This document shows positions 34,285 to 44,427 of a stretch of 64,000 nt of DNA, one piece after another. A program made the translations under genes and the position numbers. The stretch comes from JAAFJT01 sp043772905 (lineage in GTDB: Bacteria; Bacteroidota; Bacteroidia; Chitinophagales; Saprospiraceae): the NCBI GenBank assembly GCA_043772905.1, contig JAYVFS010000245.1, positions 1-64,000 on the forward strand, read 5' to 3'. Numbering within the stretch: the stretch's first letter is position 1; every line of letters starts with the position of its first letter. The notes under the pieces were generated by a model. That model ran no database searches, was not told the DNA's origin, and saw only the letters and a program-made list of their open reading frames with translations.

Positions 34285-36639
34285 TCAGTCAATAATCAGT
34301 TCATCTGCAAAAAGCCAAGCCGCTTTGCCTTCCCCTGCGTGACCTTTTGGGCAAACACCTATGTTTTTAGCATAAATTTTTAAATAGCGTTTGGGTTTGG
34401 TGTATTCTGAAAAGCGGAGTTTTGCTTGTTTAATGTACGTTTTTTCAAGGCTTCGGCTGTGAGCAAAGTCCGCACGGTCTATGTCTAACCATTCTTTTCC
34501 ATCGTTTGAAACGGCAGCTATGACATAATCGGGTAGAAAAATCCAAGAGGCTGGTTTATTCAAAAACTCTAAATCAATAGACCTAAACTTGCGTGGTTGT
34601 TCAAAATCGAAAATTACCTCCATATCATTGCCTTCAAAACCCGTCCATTGTGCATAATTTTTTTCGCTGCCGCGTATGCCGTTTGTTAAGCCACGAATGC
34701 CTGATTCGTAGGTATTTTTTGCTGGTTTGGTCAGACTGTATTTCATACCCAAAGCGGCATGTGGGTAAACCGTTTGCGACACTGTTTTACTAATCGGTCT
34801 GCCATTCTGAAAATTTGCTGCTCGAATGGCATTAAAATCTTTAATTTCAAAGGGTTGCGTATATAAAAATGACTTAATGGTTGGTTGTGAACCATCTGTT
34901 GTATAACGAATTTCTGTGTTTTTGACCGAAGAACTCAAATATACTGAGGGGGTCGTATTTTCAGATTTGAAGGCAATGTCCACATCATAAAGCCGCTTGG
35001 CATAGTTGACATCCATGCGGTCGAGGCGATTAAAATGGGTTTGTAAACGGCTTACAAAATTGTCATAATTACGCCGATTTTTTGGAGACCACAGCACCTC
35101 AGCTAAGGCAATAGCTCGCGGAAAAACCATATATTCCACTTGGTCAGTCGTCCGCATATACTCTGTCCAAACATTGCCTTGTGCGCCTAAAATATATTTG
35201 GCTTGTTGCGCATTCAGTACTTCTGGTGTTGGTTCATAAGAATAGGTATTTCCCAAAGTTACTAAGCCACCAATCGCTAAAGGTTCGGATTCGGGGTCTG
35301 CTTGATAATAATCAAAATAACAATAGCTACCAGGTGTCATAATCACATCATGGTCTTGTTGTGCTGCTGAAATGCCCCCCTCACTACCACGCCACGACAT
35401 AACGGTTGCATTGGGAGCCAAGCCGCCTTCAAGGATTTCATCCCAACCAATGATGCTACGTCCTTTTGAGTTGACAAACTTTTCGATGCGTTGAATGAAA
35501 TAAGATTGTAGCTCATGTTCATCTTTAAGACCTTCTTTTTTCATCAAATCTTGACAGAATTGGCTTTTTATCCATGCTTCTTTTGGACATTCATCACCGC
35601 CAATATGAATATATTTTGAAGGGAATAAATCCATCACTTCAGTCAAAACGTCCTGTAAAAACGAAAATGTTTTGTCAGAAGGGCAAAAAACATCTTCAAA
35701 AACGCCCCAACTCGTTGCCACTTCATAATTTTTCGAAGGGTCACAAGACAACTCTGGATAAGCGGCTAAAGCTGCGAGCGCATGACCAGGCATCTCAATT
35801 TCAGGAATAATATTGACAAAACGCTCCTTGGCATAAGCCACAATATCACGTATTTGGTTTTGGGTATAAAAACCGCCGTAACGCTGCCCGTCAAATTTTT
35901 TAGGCAAGTCCGAGCCATGTCCGATGAGGGTTTCCTTGCGCCACGCTCCTATTTCAGTCAATTTAGGATACTTTTTTATCTCAATCCGCCAGCCTTGGTC
36001 TTCTGTTAAATGCCAATGAAAATTATTCATTTTGTGCAACGCCATCAAGTCAATATATTTTTTGACAAAACTAACTGGCTGAAAATGCCGCCCCGCATCG
36101 AGATGCAAACCTCTGTAGGCATAGCGTGGTTTGTCCTCAATTTCAACACAAGGCGCACGCCAAGTCACTTTTGTCCTTAAAGTTGTTGTTGAAAACACCT
36201 CCGTTGGCAGCAATTGCAACAATGTTTGTACGGCATAAAAAAAGCCTTGTTCTGTTGCCGCTTTGATATTGATTTGTGTAGGCGTTACACTTAATTTATA
36301 CCCCTCAGTACCTAAGCCTTCTTTGTCTGTTTTCAAGAAAAAAATGACGTTTATATTTGATTTTGAATTATTTAAATCAATGACGGAGACACTTGTACCA
36401 TCTATTTTGATGTGGTCAGCAAGTTGTTGTGCGACACGTCGAATACCTTCATTGGCATTTGGCACGATGATTTGCGTTCGATTAGTGATGGTAAACGAGC
36501 CTGAAACAGCAGTCAATTTTGTCGGTTGCGGGACGATATTGATGGGAATCATATCGTTTTTTGTATTTGTTTGAGTTTGTGCAGTCATTCTTATTATGCC
36601 AATATTCAGGATAAGACATAGCATTAATTGAATTTTCAT
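34285..36639 (-). CDS. Beta-N-acetylhexosaminidase, GH20
   Basis: This enzyme of about 784 residues is exported by a signal peptide that ends near MTAQTQ; the ATG at 36639 places this at the N-terminus, though ATGs at 36672 and 36705 are in frame. A GH20b-like domain (about 30-160) precedes the catalytic TIM barrel with YRGLHLDAGRHFQP, HLTEDQGWRIEIKKYP, EMPGHALAA and the catalytic HIGGDECPK (Asp-Glu). A chitobiase-like C-terminal domain and an F5/8-like carbohydrate-binding end (about 650-784) follow. It removes terminal GlcNAc/GalNAc from chitin or glycans. It has one sense (GTEGYK) and one antisense (TPSV) 10-mer copy, plus a near-miss CCCCTCACTA at 35377. Confidence 0.93.
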   Translation of the reverse strand: MKIQLMLCLILNIGIIRMTAQTQTNTKNDMIPINIVPQPTKLTAVSGSFTITNRTQIIVPNANEGIRRVAQQLADHIKIDGTSVSVIDLNNSKSNINVIFFLKTDKEGLGTEGYKLSVTPTQINIKAATEQGFFYAVQTLLQLLPTEVFSTTTLRTKVTWRAPCVEIEDKPRYAYRGLHLDAGRHFQPVSFVKKYIDLMALHKMNNFHWHLTEDQGWRIEIKKYPKLTEIGAWRKETLIGHGSDLPKKFDGQRYGGFYTQNQIRDIVAYAKERFVNIIPEIEMPGHALAALAAYPELSCDPSKNYEVATSWGVFEDVFCPSDKTFSFLQDVLTEVMDLFPSKYIHIGGDECPKEAWIKSQFCQDLMKKEGLKDEHELQSYFIQRIEKFVNSKGRSIIGWDEILEGGLAPNATVMSWRGSEGGISAAQQDHDVIMTPGSYCYFDYYQADPESEPLAIGGLVTLGNTYSYEPTPEVLNAQQAKYILGAQGNVWTEYMRTTDQVEYMVFPRAIALAEVLWSPKNRRNYDNFVSRLQTHFNRLDRMDVNYAKRLYDVDIAFKSENTTPSVYLSSSVKNTEIRYTTDGSQPTIKSFLYTQPFEIKDFNAIRAANFQNGRPISKTVSQTVYPHAALGMKYSLTKPAKNTYESGIRGLTNGIRGSEKNYAQWTGFEGNDMEVIFDFEQPRKFRSIDLEFLNKPASWIFLPDYVIAAVSNDGKEWLDIDRADFAHSRSLEKTYIKQAKLRFSEYTKPKRYLKIYAKNIGVCPKGHAGEGKAAWLFADELIID

Positions 36640-37142
36640 TAAATTTTTTTGTTTAAGGTAAAGTTTCATTGATAAATTTTGTAATATATATAGTATTGAA
36701 ATCAAGTTGAATAAAAATATTATTTTTTACAAATCAAGTATTTATCCAATCTGAATAATTACTATATTTGTGTTTATATTATTTGATTAATTTATTTTGC
36801 TCTATTTCAGAATGTTATATCCTAACGTTTTTCAAGTAAACTAAAAGACTAAGGAAAGAAAAAATCCTTTTCTATCTATGTTAAGCATCAATTGAAATTG
36901 CCAACAATACGAACCACTAATACGAACCACTTTTGATTTAGTCTCCCGTAAAAAAAGTAAATAATTCTGAATGCGACTAATTTTGACTACACGAAAAATA
37001 CAAACTGCAATTAGCCGTCAAATCCATCCTGTGGTGTAACCTTTAGAGACCTCAGCAGTTTAAAACAAAAATCAATTTCAATTATCATTACAAATATCGA
37101 ATGTTTTCATTACACAAACATTCATTAAATTCTTAATTCAAA
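36640..37142. other. Divergent intergenic region, GH20 / lipoprotein
   Basis: These 503 bp are AT-rich. A TATATTTG box at 36763-36770 on the + strand matches the -7 consensus and would give a leader of about 365 bases to the lipoprotein gene, or start a small RNA. No ORF of note and no 10-mer copy are present; this lies in the longest copy-free stretch (36310-39620). Confidence 0.4.
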
Positions 37143-39233
37143 ATGATGACTTTCAACTTTAAAAGATTCAACAAAATTCCAGCTATTTTAGCTGCTTTCC
37201 TTTTATGGCAAGGTTGCCTAAAAACTGATTTAACTGGCTTTGACGGCATTGAACTATCTCCTACCGTCGCGATACCACTTGTAAGGGCGACTTTTGCCTT
37301 CCAAGACTTTATCAAGTCAGACACACTGCTAAAAATTGACAATAGCGGTTCGATTCAAATGATTTATTCGCAAAATAATATTGCTTCTTACACAGTCGCA
37401 GATATCGTTTCTCAAGCCACAGGAACAGTGACGGCTAATGTAAGCAAAAATGTTGCGATGGGCGATTTATCAATTGAGGCTTTCAATTTATCTAATGCGA
37501 CTACGCTAAACACATTCAGTTCCTCATTTTCTGAACCAGTCAAATCGCTATTTGCAAACGGCGGAACAACGCCAGCGCCGGGAATCCCTGCTTTTTCACA
37601 AGCCATAAGTACCATCAATAACTTAAATGATGTGACCGAATTTCAAAATATTACCCTCGCCAGTGGACAGCTTGTGCTTGATGTCAAAAACAATTTTCCA
37701 TTTGCTTTAACAAATTTAATGGTTGAATTGCTTGACAGAGGCAATAGCAATACGCTTATAACAACCATCAATATTGGTAATTTAGCCAGTGGGGCGACTG
37801 TTAATACTTCTGCGAATTTATCGAACAAATCATTCACTAACAAATTGGCTTACCGTATCCCCTTGTTAAGTAGCCCTGGTATTGCCGGCAATACGGCTAT
37901 TTCACCGTCATCAACATTGTCTGTTATGACATCATCGTCTAATATGAAAATAAAAAATGGTAATGTAAAAATAACATCTCAAACTATACCATCAGAAAAC
38001 ATCATTGCGGCTGTCACAACAGGAAATGCAACTCAAAAATTAACAGAGATAACGGTCAAAAGTGCCACGGCTTATTATACTATTACAAAGAACATTTCTG
38101 CAAATTTCAAAGTAGATTTAGTTTTTCCAACAATCAAAGAAAATGGCGTTGCTGTTAAGAAAACAATAGATGTTACCAATAATTCTGTAACGGGTTCGAT
38201 TGCTTTTAATAATGCTATCATGGATTTGACAAGTATTGCCGCACAGCCTTACAATCAATTGCCCATTCAAGCCTCTGTTTCAGTTTTAGGGTCAACAGGA
38301 TATGTAGCTATCAATTCTACAGATGCAATTACGATAAATACAACTTTTGGCAACATAGTCATAGACGGAGCGAAGGGGCAATTTGGGACATTTAACATCG
38401 TGATTCCTAAAAAATCTTTAGATTTTGGCTATGACTTTTCATTTTTAAACAAAAATAGCCAAAAGTTATTTTTTGATAATCCTACTATGAAGTTGCGTTA
38501 TGATAATTCATTTGGGATTCCTATTTCTGCAAACTTGAATGTTTCTGCTGCGGGATTGCTTGGTAATGAAGTTTTAGGTGCACCTGCCATCAGCATATCT
38601 TATCCTAAAATGGCACAAGTAGGACAAATGATTAAAGATTCATTTTCTATAACAAAAAGTAACTCGAAGATTGTACAGTTTTTATCAGTCCTACCTAATA
38701 AAATTGACTACGACGGCAATGTATCTATAAACTCAAATAACAACAGTGAAGTCAACTTCTTTATGCCCAATAGCAGAATCAATATGGGTTTTGATTTCAT
38801 ACTGCCTTTTAAATTTTCGACTCAAAATTTAATACTCCGCGACACGATTAAAGCAGGCTTTATTGATGCCACCAAATCGACAGATTCATACGAATCAGCA
38901 GCGTTGTTAATCGAACACAAAAATGGTTTTCCTTTAAAAACAAGCCTTGATTTAGTGGCTTTGACTGGCTCAACTGCTTCAACTATTGTCGAAAATTTTT
39001 CAATCCCTTCAGCAAGTGTTGCCGCAGATGGACGTGTTTCTCAACCTAACACAGGCAAACAAACTCTTTCACTCAACAATACACAACTAAAAACTTTGCT
39101 AAAAGCTGAAAAGATAATTGTGGTTGCTCGCATCCAAACGGCAGGAGATGGCAATACGCCCGTCGTGATGTTGCCAACTTATATTTTTGACGTAGGCATC
39201 GGTATGCAAGCAACGTTTAAAATTAAACAATAA
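37143..39233 (+). CDS. Large exported lipoprotein, unknown function
   Basis: This 696-residue protein has lipobox LWQGC (Cys about 22-23 from the ATG at 37143), so it is lipid-anchored. The rest is beta-rich, with many Ser, Thr and Asn and repeated segments of the form NGxxLKTSLDLVAL and FDFxLPF, suggesting stacked beta-sandwich domains. I do not recognise a named family; similar large lipoproteins precede DUF5723-like proteins in other Bacteroidota. It may act with the next gene, 171 bases downstream. No copy of the 10-mer. Confidence 0.6.
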   Translation: MMTFNFKRFNKIPAILAAFLLWQGCLKTDLTGFDGIELSPTVAIPLVRATFAFQDFIKSDTLLKIDNSGSIQMIYSQNNIASYTVADIVSQATGTVTANVSKNVAMGDLSIEAFNLSNATTLNTFSSSFSEPVKSLFANGGTTPAPGIPAFSQAISTINNLNDVTEFQNITLASGQLVLDVKNNFPFALTNLMVELLDRGNSNTLITTINIGNLASGATVNTSANLSNKSFTNKLAYRIPLLSSPGIAGNTAISPSSTLSVMTSSSNMKIKNGNVKITSQTIPSENIIAAVTTGNATQKLTEITVKSATAYYTITKNISANFKVDLVFPTIKENGVAVKKTIDVTNNSVTGSIAFNNAIMDLTSIAAQPYNQLPIQASVSVLGSTGYVAINSTDAITINTTFGNIVIDGAKGQFGTFNIVIPKKSLDFGYDFSFLNKNSQKLFFDNPTMKLRYDNSFGIPISANLNVSAAGLLGNEVLGAPAISISYPKMAQVGQMIKDSFSITKSNSKIVQFLSVLPNKIDYDGNVSINSNNNSEVNFFMPNSRINMGFDFILPFKFSTQNLILRDTIKAGFIDATKSTDSYESAALLIEHKNGFPLKTSLDLVALTGSTASTIVENFSIPSASVAADGRVSQPNTGKQTLSLNNTQLKTLLKAEKIIVVARIQTAGDGNTPVVMLPTYIFDVGIGMQATFKIKQ

Positions 39234-39404
39234 TAGAACAAAGTAATGATGAATGATAAATGATGAACGATAAATAGCACAAGATTTTGACTATCAATTA
39301 GTTGTAGCAAATTAGTTTCCCGTTTATTTTCATTTATGTACTTATGTGTTCATTTACCAACTGTTAAAAAACTGTTTTACGAAACAATTAAAATATTTAA
39401 ACTA

Positions 39405-40775
39405 ATGAAAAATATTATAGCAATAATTTGTATTTTTTTTGTTACAGAAGCTGCTTTCTCACAAACAGGTGTGTTAGGATATGGCTCAAATGCCGCAATT
39501 CCTTCACAAATGAGCAACCCAGCCTTAACGACAAATGCGCGTATCGTTGTTTCAGTACCTTTTATGTCCTCTGTTATGATTGAACAAAATAACTCTTTTA
39601 AACTTACAGATTGGTTATCTACTGAGGGGGGTAAAACATATTTAAGTTTTAACAAATTTTTACCCTTAGCACAAGATAACAACAGTGTTAATACAAACTT
39701 TGGCGTAGATTTATTCAACGTTGGATTGAGGGTTAAGGATAAAAACTTCTTTTCAATAGGTGCGCAAACATTTTCAAGCAACTACGGCAGCTTTTCGAAA
39801 GATTTAATTAAGCTCGTTGCAGAAGGAAACGCGAATCATTCTACTATTACGCTCAATAAAGAGTCCGTTTATCACACTGTTTTTTCTGATATCTTCTTTG
39901 GTTATTCTCGTTCTTTGATGGATGATAAGCTTAAAATAGGTGCGAAACTAAAAATCATAAAAGGGCAGTCGCATTTCCAAACAGATAATCTGAATTTTAC
40001 GCTGACAACTGACCCTAATTCAAACCCCGCTTATGCTATTAATGTAACAGGAAGTATGCAAGCTCAAGCAGGTGGTATTGCTGGTATCTTTACAGATACA
40101 CTGTTAAGTCCAAATTCTAGTGATTTGGTTAAAAAGAATTTTATGGGCATGGGCACTGGTACTGGATTTGATCTGGGCGCATCTTATCAAGTAACGCCGA
40201 AGCTAACATTGTCCGCCTCTGCTATAAATGTTGGCAATATAACTTGGAAAAAAGAATATGCAACCAAGTTAGCGATTACTGGTTCTGGTAAATTTAATTT
40301 TACTGGCATTAAAGTCAATATTAATGACGGTGAGGACAGTAATGCGGCAGATAGTATCCAACAAGTTGCCAAAGATGCCTTTAAGGTCAGCCAAACCAAA
40401 GGAGAATTTTCAAGTGCCTTACCCGCATTAATCTATTTTCAAGCAGGTTATAAATTTTCTGAAAAGCATCAAGTATCTGCTGTTTTTCGCACACAATCTA
40501 TTAATAAAAAATCAAATAATCTTCTTGGATTAAGTTATGCATTTACGCCCAATAAGTTGATACAATTATTAGGCGGCGTGACTTTATTGAACATGAAAAA
40601 TCCTAGTTTGGGTGCTGGTATTGTATTTTCTCCTGGACCTTTTCAACTACATATTTTGGCTGATAATGTCAGTGGTCTATCTGGCATCGACAATACCAAC
40701 AGAATGCAAATACAAATGGGCTTAAATGTCGTCATAAAAGATAAAAAGCCTTCGCTAACAAAACCAATAGATTAG
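39405..40775 (+). CDS. DUF5723-like outer-membrane barrel protein
   Basis: From the ATG at 39405 (456 residues) the product has a signal peptide ending AAFSQ; the upstream ATG at 39336 would hide it. QMSNPALTTNARIVVSVP at the start, alternating barrel strands and a final amphipathic strand match DUF5723-type FadL/PorV-like barrels. It is likely an outer-membrane protein paired with the preceding lipoprotein. A sense 10-mer (LSTEGGKTY) lies in an extracellular-type loop near residue 70. A perfect 19-bp hairpin follows. Confidence 0.7.
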   Translation: MKNIIAIICIFFVTEAAFSQTGVLGYGSNAAIPSQMSNPALTTNARIVVSVPFMSSVMIEQNNSFKLTDWLSTEGGKTYLSFNKFLPLAQDNNSVNTNFGVDLFNVGLRVKDKNFFSIGAQTFSSNYGSFSKDLIKLVAEGNANHSTITLNKESVYHTVFSDIFFGYSRSLMDDKLKIGAKLKIIKGQSHFQTDNLNFTLTTDPNSNPAYAINVTGSMQAQAGGIAGIFTDTLLSPNSSDLVKKNFMGMGTGTGFDLGASYQVTPKLTLSASAINVGNITWKKEYATKLAITGSGKFNFTGIKVNINDGEDSNAADSIQQVAKDAFKVSQTKGEFSSALPALIYFQAGYKFSEKHQVSAVFRTQSINKKSNNLLGLSYAFTPNKLIQLLGGVTLLNMKNPSLGAGIVFSPGPFQLHILADNVSGLSGIDNTNRMQIQMGLNVVIKDKKPSLTKPID

Positions 40776-40828
40776 GTTTTAAGTGCACACTTCTAAAACA
40801 GAAACAGTGCAATTTATAACATATTCTA

Positions 40829-40884
40829 AAACCATGAATCATCCCAAGTTTGTAACTCGTCAAGTTTGGGATGATTCATGGTTT
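40829..40884 (+). terminator. Perfect 19-bp hairpin after the DUF5723-like gene
   Basis: The arms 40829-40847 and 40866-40884 (AAACCATGAATCATCCCAA type) are exact complements with an 18-base loop. The T run is weak, so it may stabilise the mRNA end instead of terminating. Confidence 0.6.
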
Positions 40885-41075
40885 CATTAAGTATTAACCT
40901 CACTAAATTGACCTATATCCCCTCAAATCACAGCTACAATTAGGGTTTAGGGTTCATTTCCTTTCATTTATCACTCTCCGTAAGCACAAAACACAACAAC
41001 TTGGCTACGTTACTTAATAAATTAATCAGTACCAATATCCTTGTATTGAGTATATTATTGTTAGCTCAAAATCCC

Positions 41076-41085
41076 CCCCTCAGTA
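41076..41085 (-). repeat. Intergenic 10-mer copy
   Basis: It lies in the 661-bp gap 40776-41436, with a run of seven G on its own strand. Apart from the hairpin at 40829 and the GH20 relic at 41201, the gap shows no gene. Confidence 0.9.
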
Positions 41086-41200
41086 TTCCTTCATAAAAAG
41101 TCTGTTTTCTAAGAATCATTACTGTTAACATTTGACTGTCAATCACTTACATCAATAACATCACATTCACAATATTTATTTTAATGAAGCAACCAAACAT

Positions 41201-41332
41201 TTATGTAACACACCAATTGTCCGCATTGGCATTAGTTAATTTGGTTTGCAATTGTTGACTAATGACAAAAAAGCCTGTCACAGGTGTCCGCTTTGTCGGT
41301 TGTGCAACGTTATAGATGATGGTAATTTCGCT
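41201..41332 (-). pseudogene. Relic of a GH20 N-terminal segment
   Basis: Read leftward from 41332 to a stop at 41201 the sequence encodes about 43 residues, including IIYNVAQPTKRTPVTGFF and TNANAD. These align with the N-terminal domain of the intact hexosaminidase (INIVPQPTKLTAVSGSF and PNANE), and the DNA also aligns by eye (for example TTTGTCGGTTG in both). There is no start codon, with a stop just upstream, and no catalytic domain. It is the debris of a second hexosaminidase gene or of a partial duplication. Confidence 0.7.
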
Positions 41333-41436
41333 TTATAAACCAATAAAAAATTGTTTTACTTTTTTTATACCAATATTATCATAGCTATTTAATTTTTTTC
41401 CAAAACCTACTTTACTCATTTTCAAACTTTAATATC

Positions 41437-42225
41437 ATGACTTTACTTCAGAAAACCTTTAGTGATAAAGGTAAAATGATCAGATTAGTACTTGTTGGCT
41501 TATCTTTTATGACTGCATCAGCCGTTCAGGCTCAATCTTCCAAACAAGTTTCAACGGAAGCGTCCACATACCCATTTAAGAAACATGAAATTGCCGTTGG
41601 TTTAAACGTCGGCGTTTCTAATGGGCTTGGTTTAGATGTTGCTTATCGTTTTGCAAAACATTGGGCAGGTCGTATGGCATTTAATTATGCCAAATATACC
41701 AAAGAAGGCTACACCTACGACATTGTTTCAACGAATCCCGATGGCACAAAAAACCTTCAAAAGCTTTCCTTTGATGGTGGGATTAAACTAAGCAATCTCG
41801 CATTAAATGCAGAATTCACGCCCGGTTCTAAGGGCAGATTCAAGCTGATTGGTGGTCTTTCCTTTTTTCCAACCAATACCATTACTGCTGGCGGTGAATT
41901 GGCTTCAACCATTAAATTCAATGATGTCGTTTTAAATCCAGAAGACTTGGGCAATGGTTTTGTAACTATTGGTTTCAAGCAAAAAGTTGCCCCTTTCCTC
42001 GGTATGGGTTTCGGGCGCACTTTTCCACGCAAGCGTATCAATGTCAGTTTCGATATGGGTGCGTACTATAAAGGTGACTACACAGTGGATATCAAGGTCA
42101 ATCCAGGTGCTATTTTAAAAGAAAATGAAGAAAACGGAGCCATCTTAGCCCGCAACTTCAATGAAAATTGGTATCAAAAAGTTTGGCCCGTTATGAATCT
42201 TCGTTTGGCATATCGAATTCAATAA
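41437..42225 (+). CDS. Small outer-membrane beta-barrel protein
   Basis: This 262-residue protein has an N-terminal signal ending SAVQAQ. The remainder is alternating strands of an eight-strand-type barrel: IAVGLNVGVSNGLGLDVAYRF, FKLIGGLSFFP, PFLGMGFGRTFP, NVSFDMGAYYKG, ending in an aromatic strand (VMNLRLAYRIQ) as in BAM substrates. The function is unknown. It precedes a large lipoprotein gene by 84 bases, and the spacer carries a 10-mer; the pair may form an outer-membrane complex. Confidence 0.7.
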   Translation: MTLLQKTFSDKGKMIRLVLVGLSFMTASAVQAQSSKQVSTEASTYPFKKHEIAVGLNVGVSNGLGLDVAYRFAKHWAGRMAFNYAKYTKEGYTYDIVSTNPDGTKNLQKLSFDGGIKLSNLALNAEFTPGSKGRFKLIGGLSFFPTNTITAGGELASTIKFNDVVLNPEDLGNGFVTIGFKQKVAPFLGMGFGRTFPRKRINVSFDMGAYYKGDYTVDIKVNPGAILKENEENGAILARNFNENWYQKVWPVMNLRLAYRIQ

Positions 42226-42251
42226 TAACAATCATAAATCATATTTGGAGC

Positions 42252-42261
42252 CCCCTCAGTA
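42252..42261 (-). repeat. Intergenic 10-mer copy
   Basis: It lies in the 84-bp gap between the barrel protein and the lipoprotein, about 50 bases before the next ATG. Confidence 0.9.
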
Positions 42262-42309
42262 ATTATCTAAACAATCCATTTTTAAAATTAAAATTAAATC
42301 CTTTACAGA

Positions 42310-44097
42310 ATGAAAAATATTTTCACAAAACTTGCAGCAGGCGTTGTTGCTATTTGTTTAACAACAATCTTTATTGTCTCCTGCTCAGTTGAAGATTTGA
42401 CGAAAGATTTGACACTTTATACCGGTAATTCTTTTTTAGTAAACCCAATTTCCATTCAAGTTGCAGATGCGGCTAAAAGTGAATCTGCTCCTGACCAGTT
42501 AACCGTCACCATCGAAGGACGTGATAAAGACAAATTATTCACCATGTTCGGTGAGAAAAAAATTCGCGCCATCAGTGGCATCATATCTTTAGCAGTTAAG
42601 GCAGCAGATGCGCCTACTTCTGCTAAATCGCTTGAATTTACGGTCGTTCTCAGCGCACCTAATTTTACAACAGTCAGAAAAAGCTATGTATTGACTGAAA
42701 GTGCCGAATTAAAAGCGGATAAAGTTTCTATGGTCAATCCTACAGCACCACCTCCAGGTGTCTCTGCTCAATCGAGTTCCTTTACAAGCTCTGCGGCAAC
42801 GGGTACACCAAAAGACGAAGCATTTACTTCTCCATTGACAAATGGCAAAACAGAGCAAGTGAATGCTATGCTCAAAGCAGGTACTAAACCCTTAGCTGCT
42901 GACGGTAGCATCCTTTCGGGTTCAGTTCAAACTCAACTTATTCACTTTGATACACGTTCTGAAGCTTCTTTAAGCAGCTTAACCGATGGCTTTTCGGGTT
43001 TGACATTGAAAGAAGGTTCAACGACCAATCAAGTCAATATCGTTCCAGCAGGGTATTATTCACTGTCAATGACGGCAGGTTCATCTAAAGTATCAAAGTT
43101 CTCTGAACCAATGGATGTAACGATGGACATTGACCCAGAATATTTCGATGCTACGCTCAACCGTAAAGTTCAAGCGGGTGATGTTTTAGATGTTATCAGT
43201 CGTGACGAAGCAGAAACGGCTTGGACAAGTGAAACACAAGCAACAGTCGTATCTGTCAACGGAAAATTAAAAGCAACTTTCAAACAACCACATTTATCAA
43301 TATGGGTAGTTGGTAGGACGACAAGAAGTATATGTAAGCAATCGCTCAAAGTAAGTACAGATTTGCCCACAGCTTCAAAAGATGCAAATTGCTCTGTACC
43401 TCGTGAAACTTATAACTACCAATTAGTGAATGCTCAAAATCCGAATATTGTTTATAAAAAAGGAACGACAACTTTAGGCAATGGCGAAGTTTTGGAAAAT
43501 GAAGTTTTTGCGGATACAAAAATGTCAACAAAACTTATCATTACAAGCCAAACTGGTTCGCCAGTTTATACATCTCCAAGCCAAAACCTTTGCCAAAATG
43601 CGACTTATGATTTGAAATCTAAACTTCCTTCTAATAAAAGCGTTGTTGTCAAAGTCAGCGTAAGTGCAGTTTGCGGCGGTGCAATCAACACAGTATTTAC
43701 ACCTTCAAACGTCATGTTATGGTACAGAGATATGGCAAGCCCCTCTAACGCACCTAACGGTGGCTGGTCACCACTCATCACAATCGTTGACGGCAAAGGT
43801 TGTGCAAAAGGTCTTGTTGTTGGTAGAACTTATGACTTTGGTTTAGCTGTTCCAATCTCTTCAACTCAGTCAGAAATGCAAACATTTTCAAAGGACTTGA
43901 AACAACCAAAAGGCTTGACGATTCCTGAAAAAGATCTAAAAATTGATGTCGTCAGTGGCGTTTACAATGTCAATACTTCTTTTTTAATACAAAAAGAAGC
44001 AGACGGTTCTTACAACCTCAACTACAATAGATATCCTTTACCAGACAATATCTGTGTTGAATTGGACAAAAAATTCAGTGTATTTGTGAAAAAGTAA
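42310..44097 (+). CDS. Large exported lipoprotein, unknown function
   Basis: This 595-residue lipoprotein has lipobox IVSC (Cys25). Its predicted content is mostly beta. The first part (about 40-140) resembles a beta-sandwich (VTIEGRDKDKLFTMFGEKK, LEFTVVLSAPNFTTVRKSY); later parts have Cys pairs (SICKQ, DANCSV, QNLCQNA, VSAVCGG) that may form disulfides in the envelope. I do not recognise the family. It probably acts with the barrel encoded upstream. No copy of the 10-mer. Confidence 0.6.
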   Translation: MKNIFTKLAAGVVAICLTTIFIVSCSVEDLTKDLTLYTGNSFLVNPISIQVADAAKSESAPDQLTVTIEGRDKDKLFTMFGEKKIRAISGIISLAVKAADAPTSAKSLEFTVVLSAPNFTTVRKSYVLTESAELKADKVSMVNPTAPPPGVSAQSSSFTSSAATGTPKDEAFTSPLTNGKTEQVNAMLKAGTKPLAADGSILSGSVQTQLIHFDTRSEASLSSLTDGFSGLTLKEGSTTNQVNIVPAGYYSLSMTAGSSKVSKFSEPMDVTMDIDPEYFDATLNRKVQAGDVLDVISRDEAETAWTSETQATVVSVNGKLKATFKQPHLSIWVVGRTTRSICKQSLKVSTDLPTASKDANCSVPRETYNYQLVNAQNPNIVYKKGTTTLGNGEVLENEVFADTKMSTKLIITSQTGSPVYTSPSQNLCQNATYDLKSKLPSNKSVVVKVSVSAVCGGAINTVFTPSNVMLWYRDMASPSNAPNGGWSPLITIVDGKGCAKGLVVGRTYDFGLAVPISSTQSEMQTFSKDLKQPKGLTIPEKDLKIDVVSGVYNVNTSFLIQKEADGSYNLNYNRYPLPDNICVELDKKFSVFVKK

Positions 44098-44134
44098 CAT
44101 CAGGTATATATCAAAGTTCGATATTAGAGAAGAC

Positions 44135-44176
44135 AAAGGCTATCACACAGTGGTGTGGTAGCCTTTATCGTTTTTT
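44135..44176 (+). terminator. Intrinsic terminator
   Basis: The stem AAAGGCTATCACAC/GTGTGGTAGCCTTT (44135-44166) is followed by ATCGTTTTTT. The following stretch to 44427 holds only a 10-mer and AT-rich sequence. Confidence 0.85.
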
Positions 44177-44185
44177 AATATCATA

Positions 44186-44195
44186 CCCCTCAGTA
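44186..44195 (-). repeat. 10-mer copy just after a terminator
   Basis: It lies 10 bases beyond the T run of the terminator ending at 44176, in sequence likely not transcribed from the left. Confidence 0.9.
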
Positions 44196-44427
44196 ATGGA
44201 CCAATTCTATTGCCTACCAAGGCATATTATATCGCAAAAGGAAGTTCAAGTTACACAACAATTTGTATAAATGAATAAATAGTCAATAAAATTCTATAAA
44301 AATCTAAATTTTTAAAATTTTATGGACAAAAATTTGGAAAATACAAAACTAAAAGCTAACTTTACATTAAATATTTTCAGAATATTAGAGGTTCAAACAA
44401 AATTTTTCTAACCAAAATTCACCGCCA

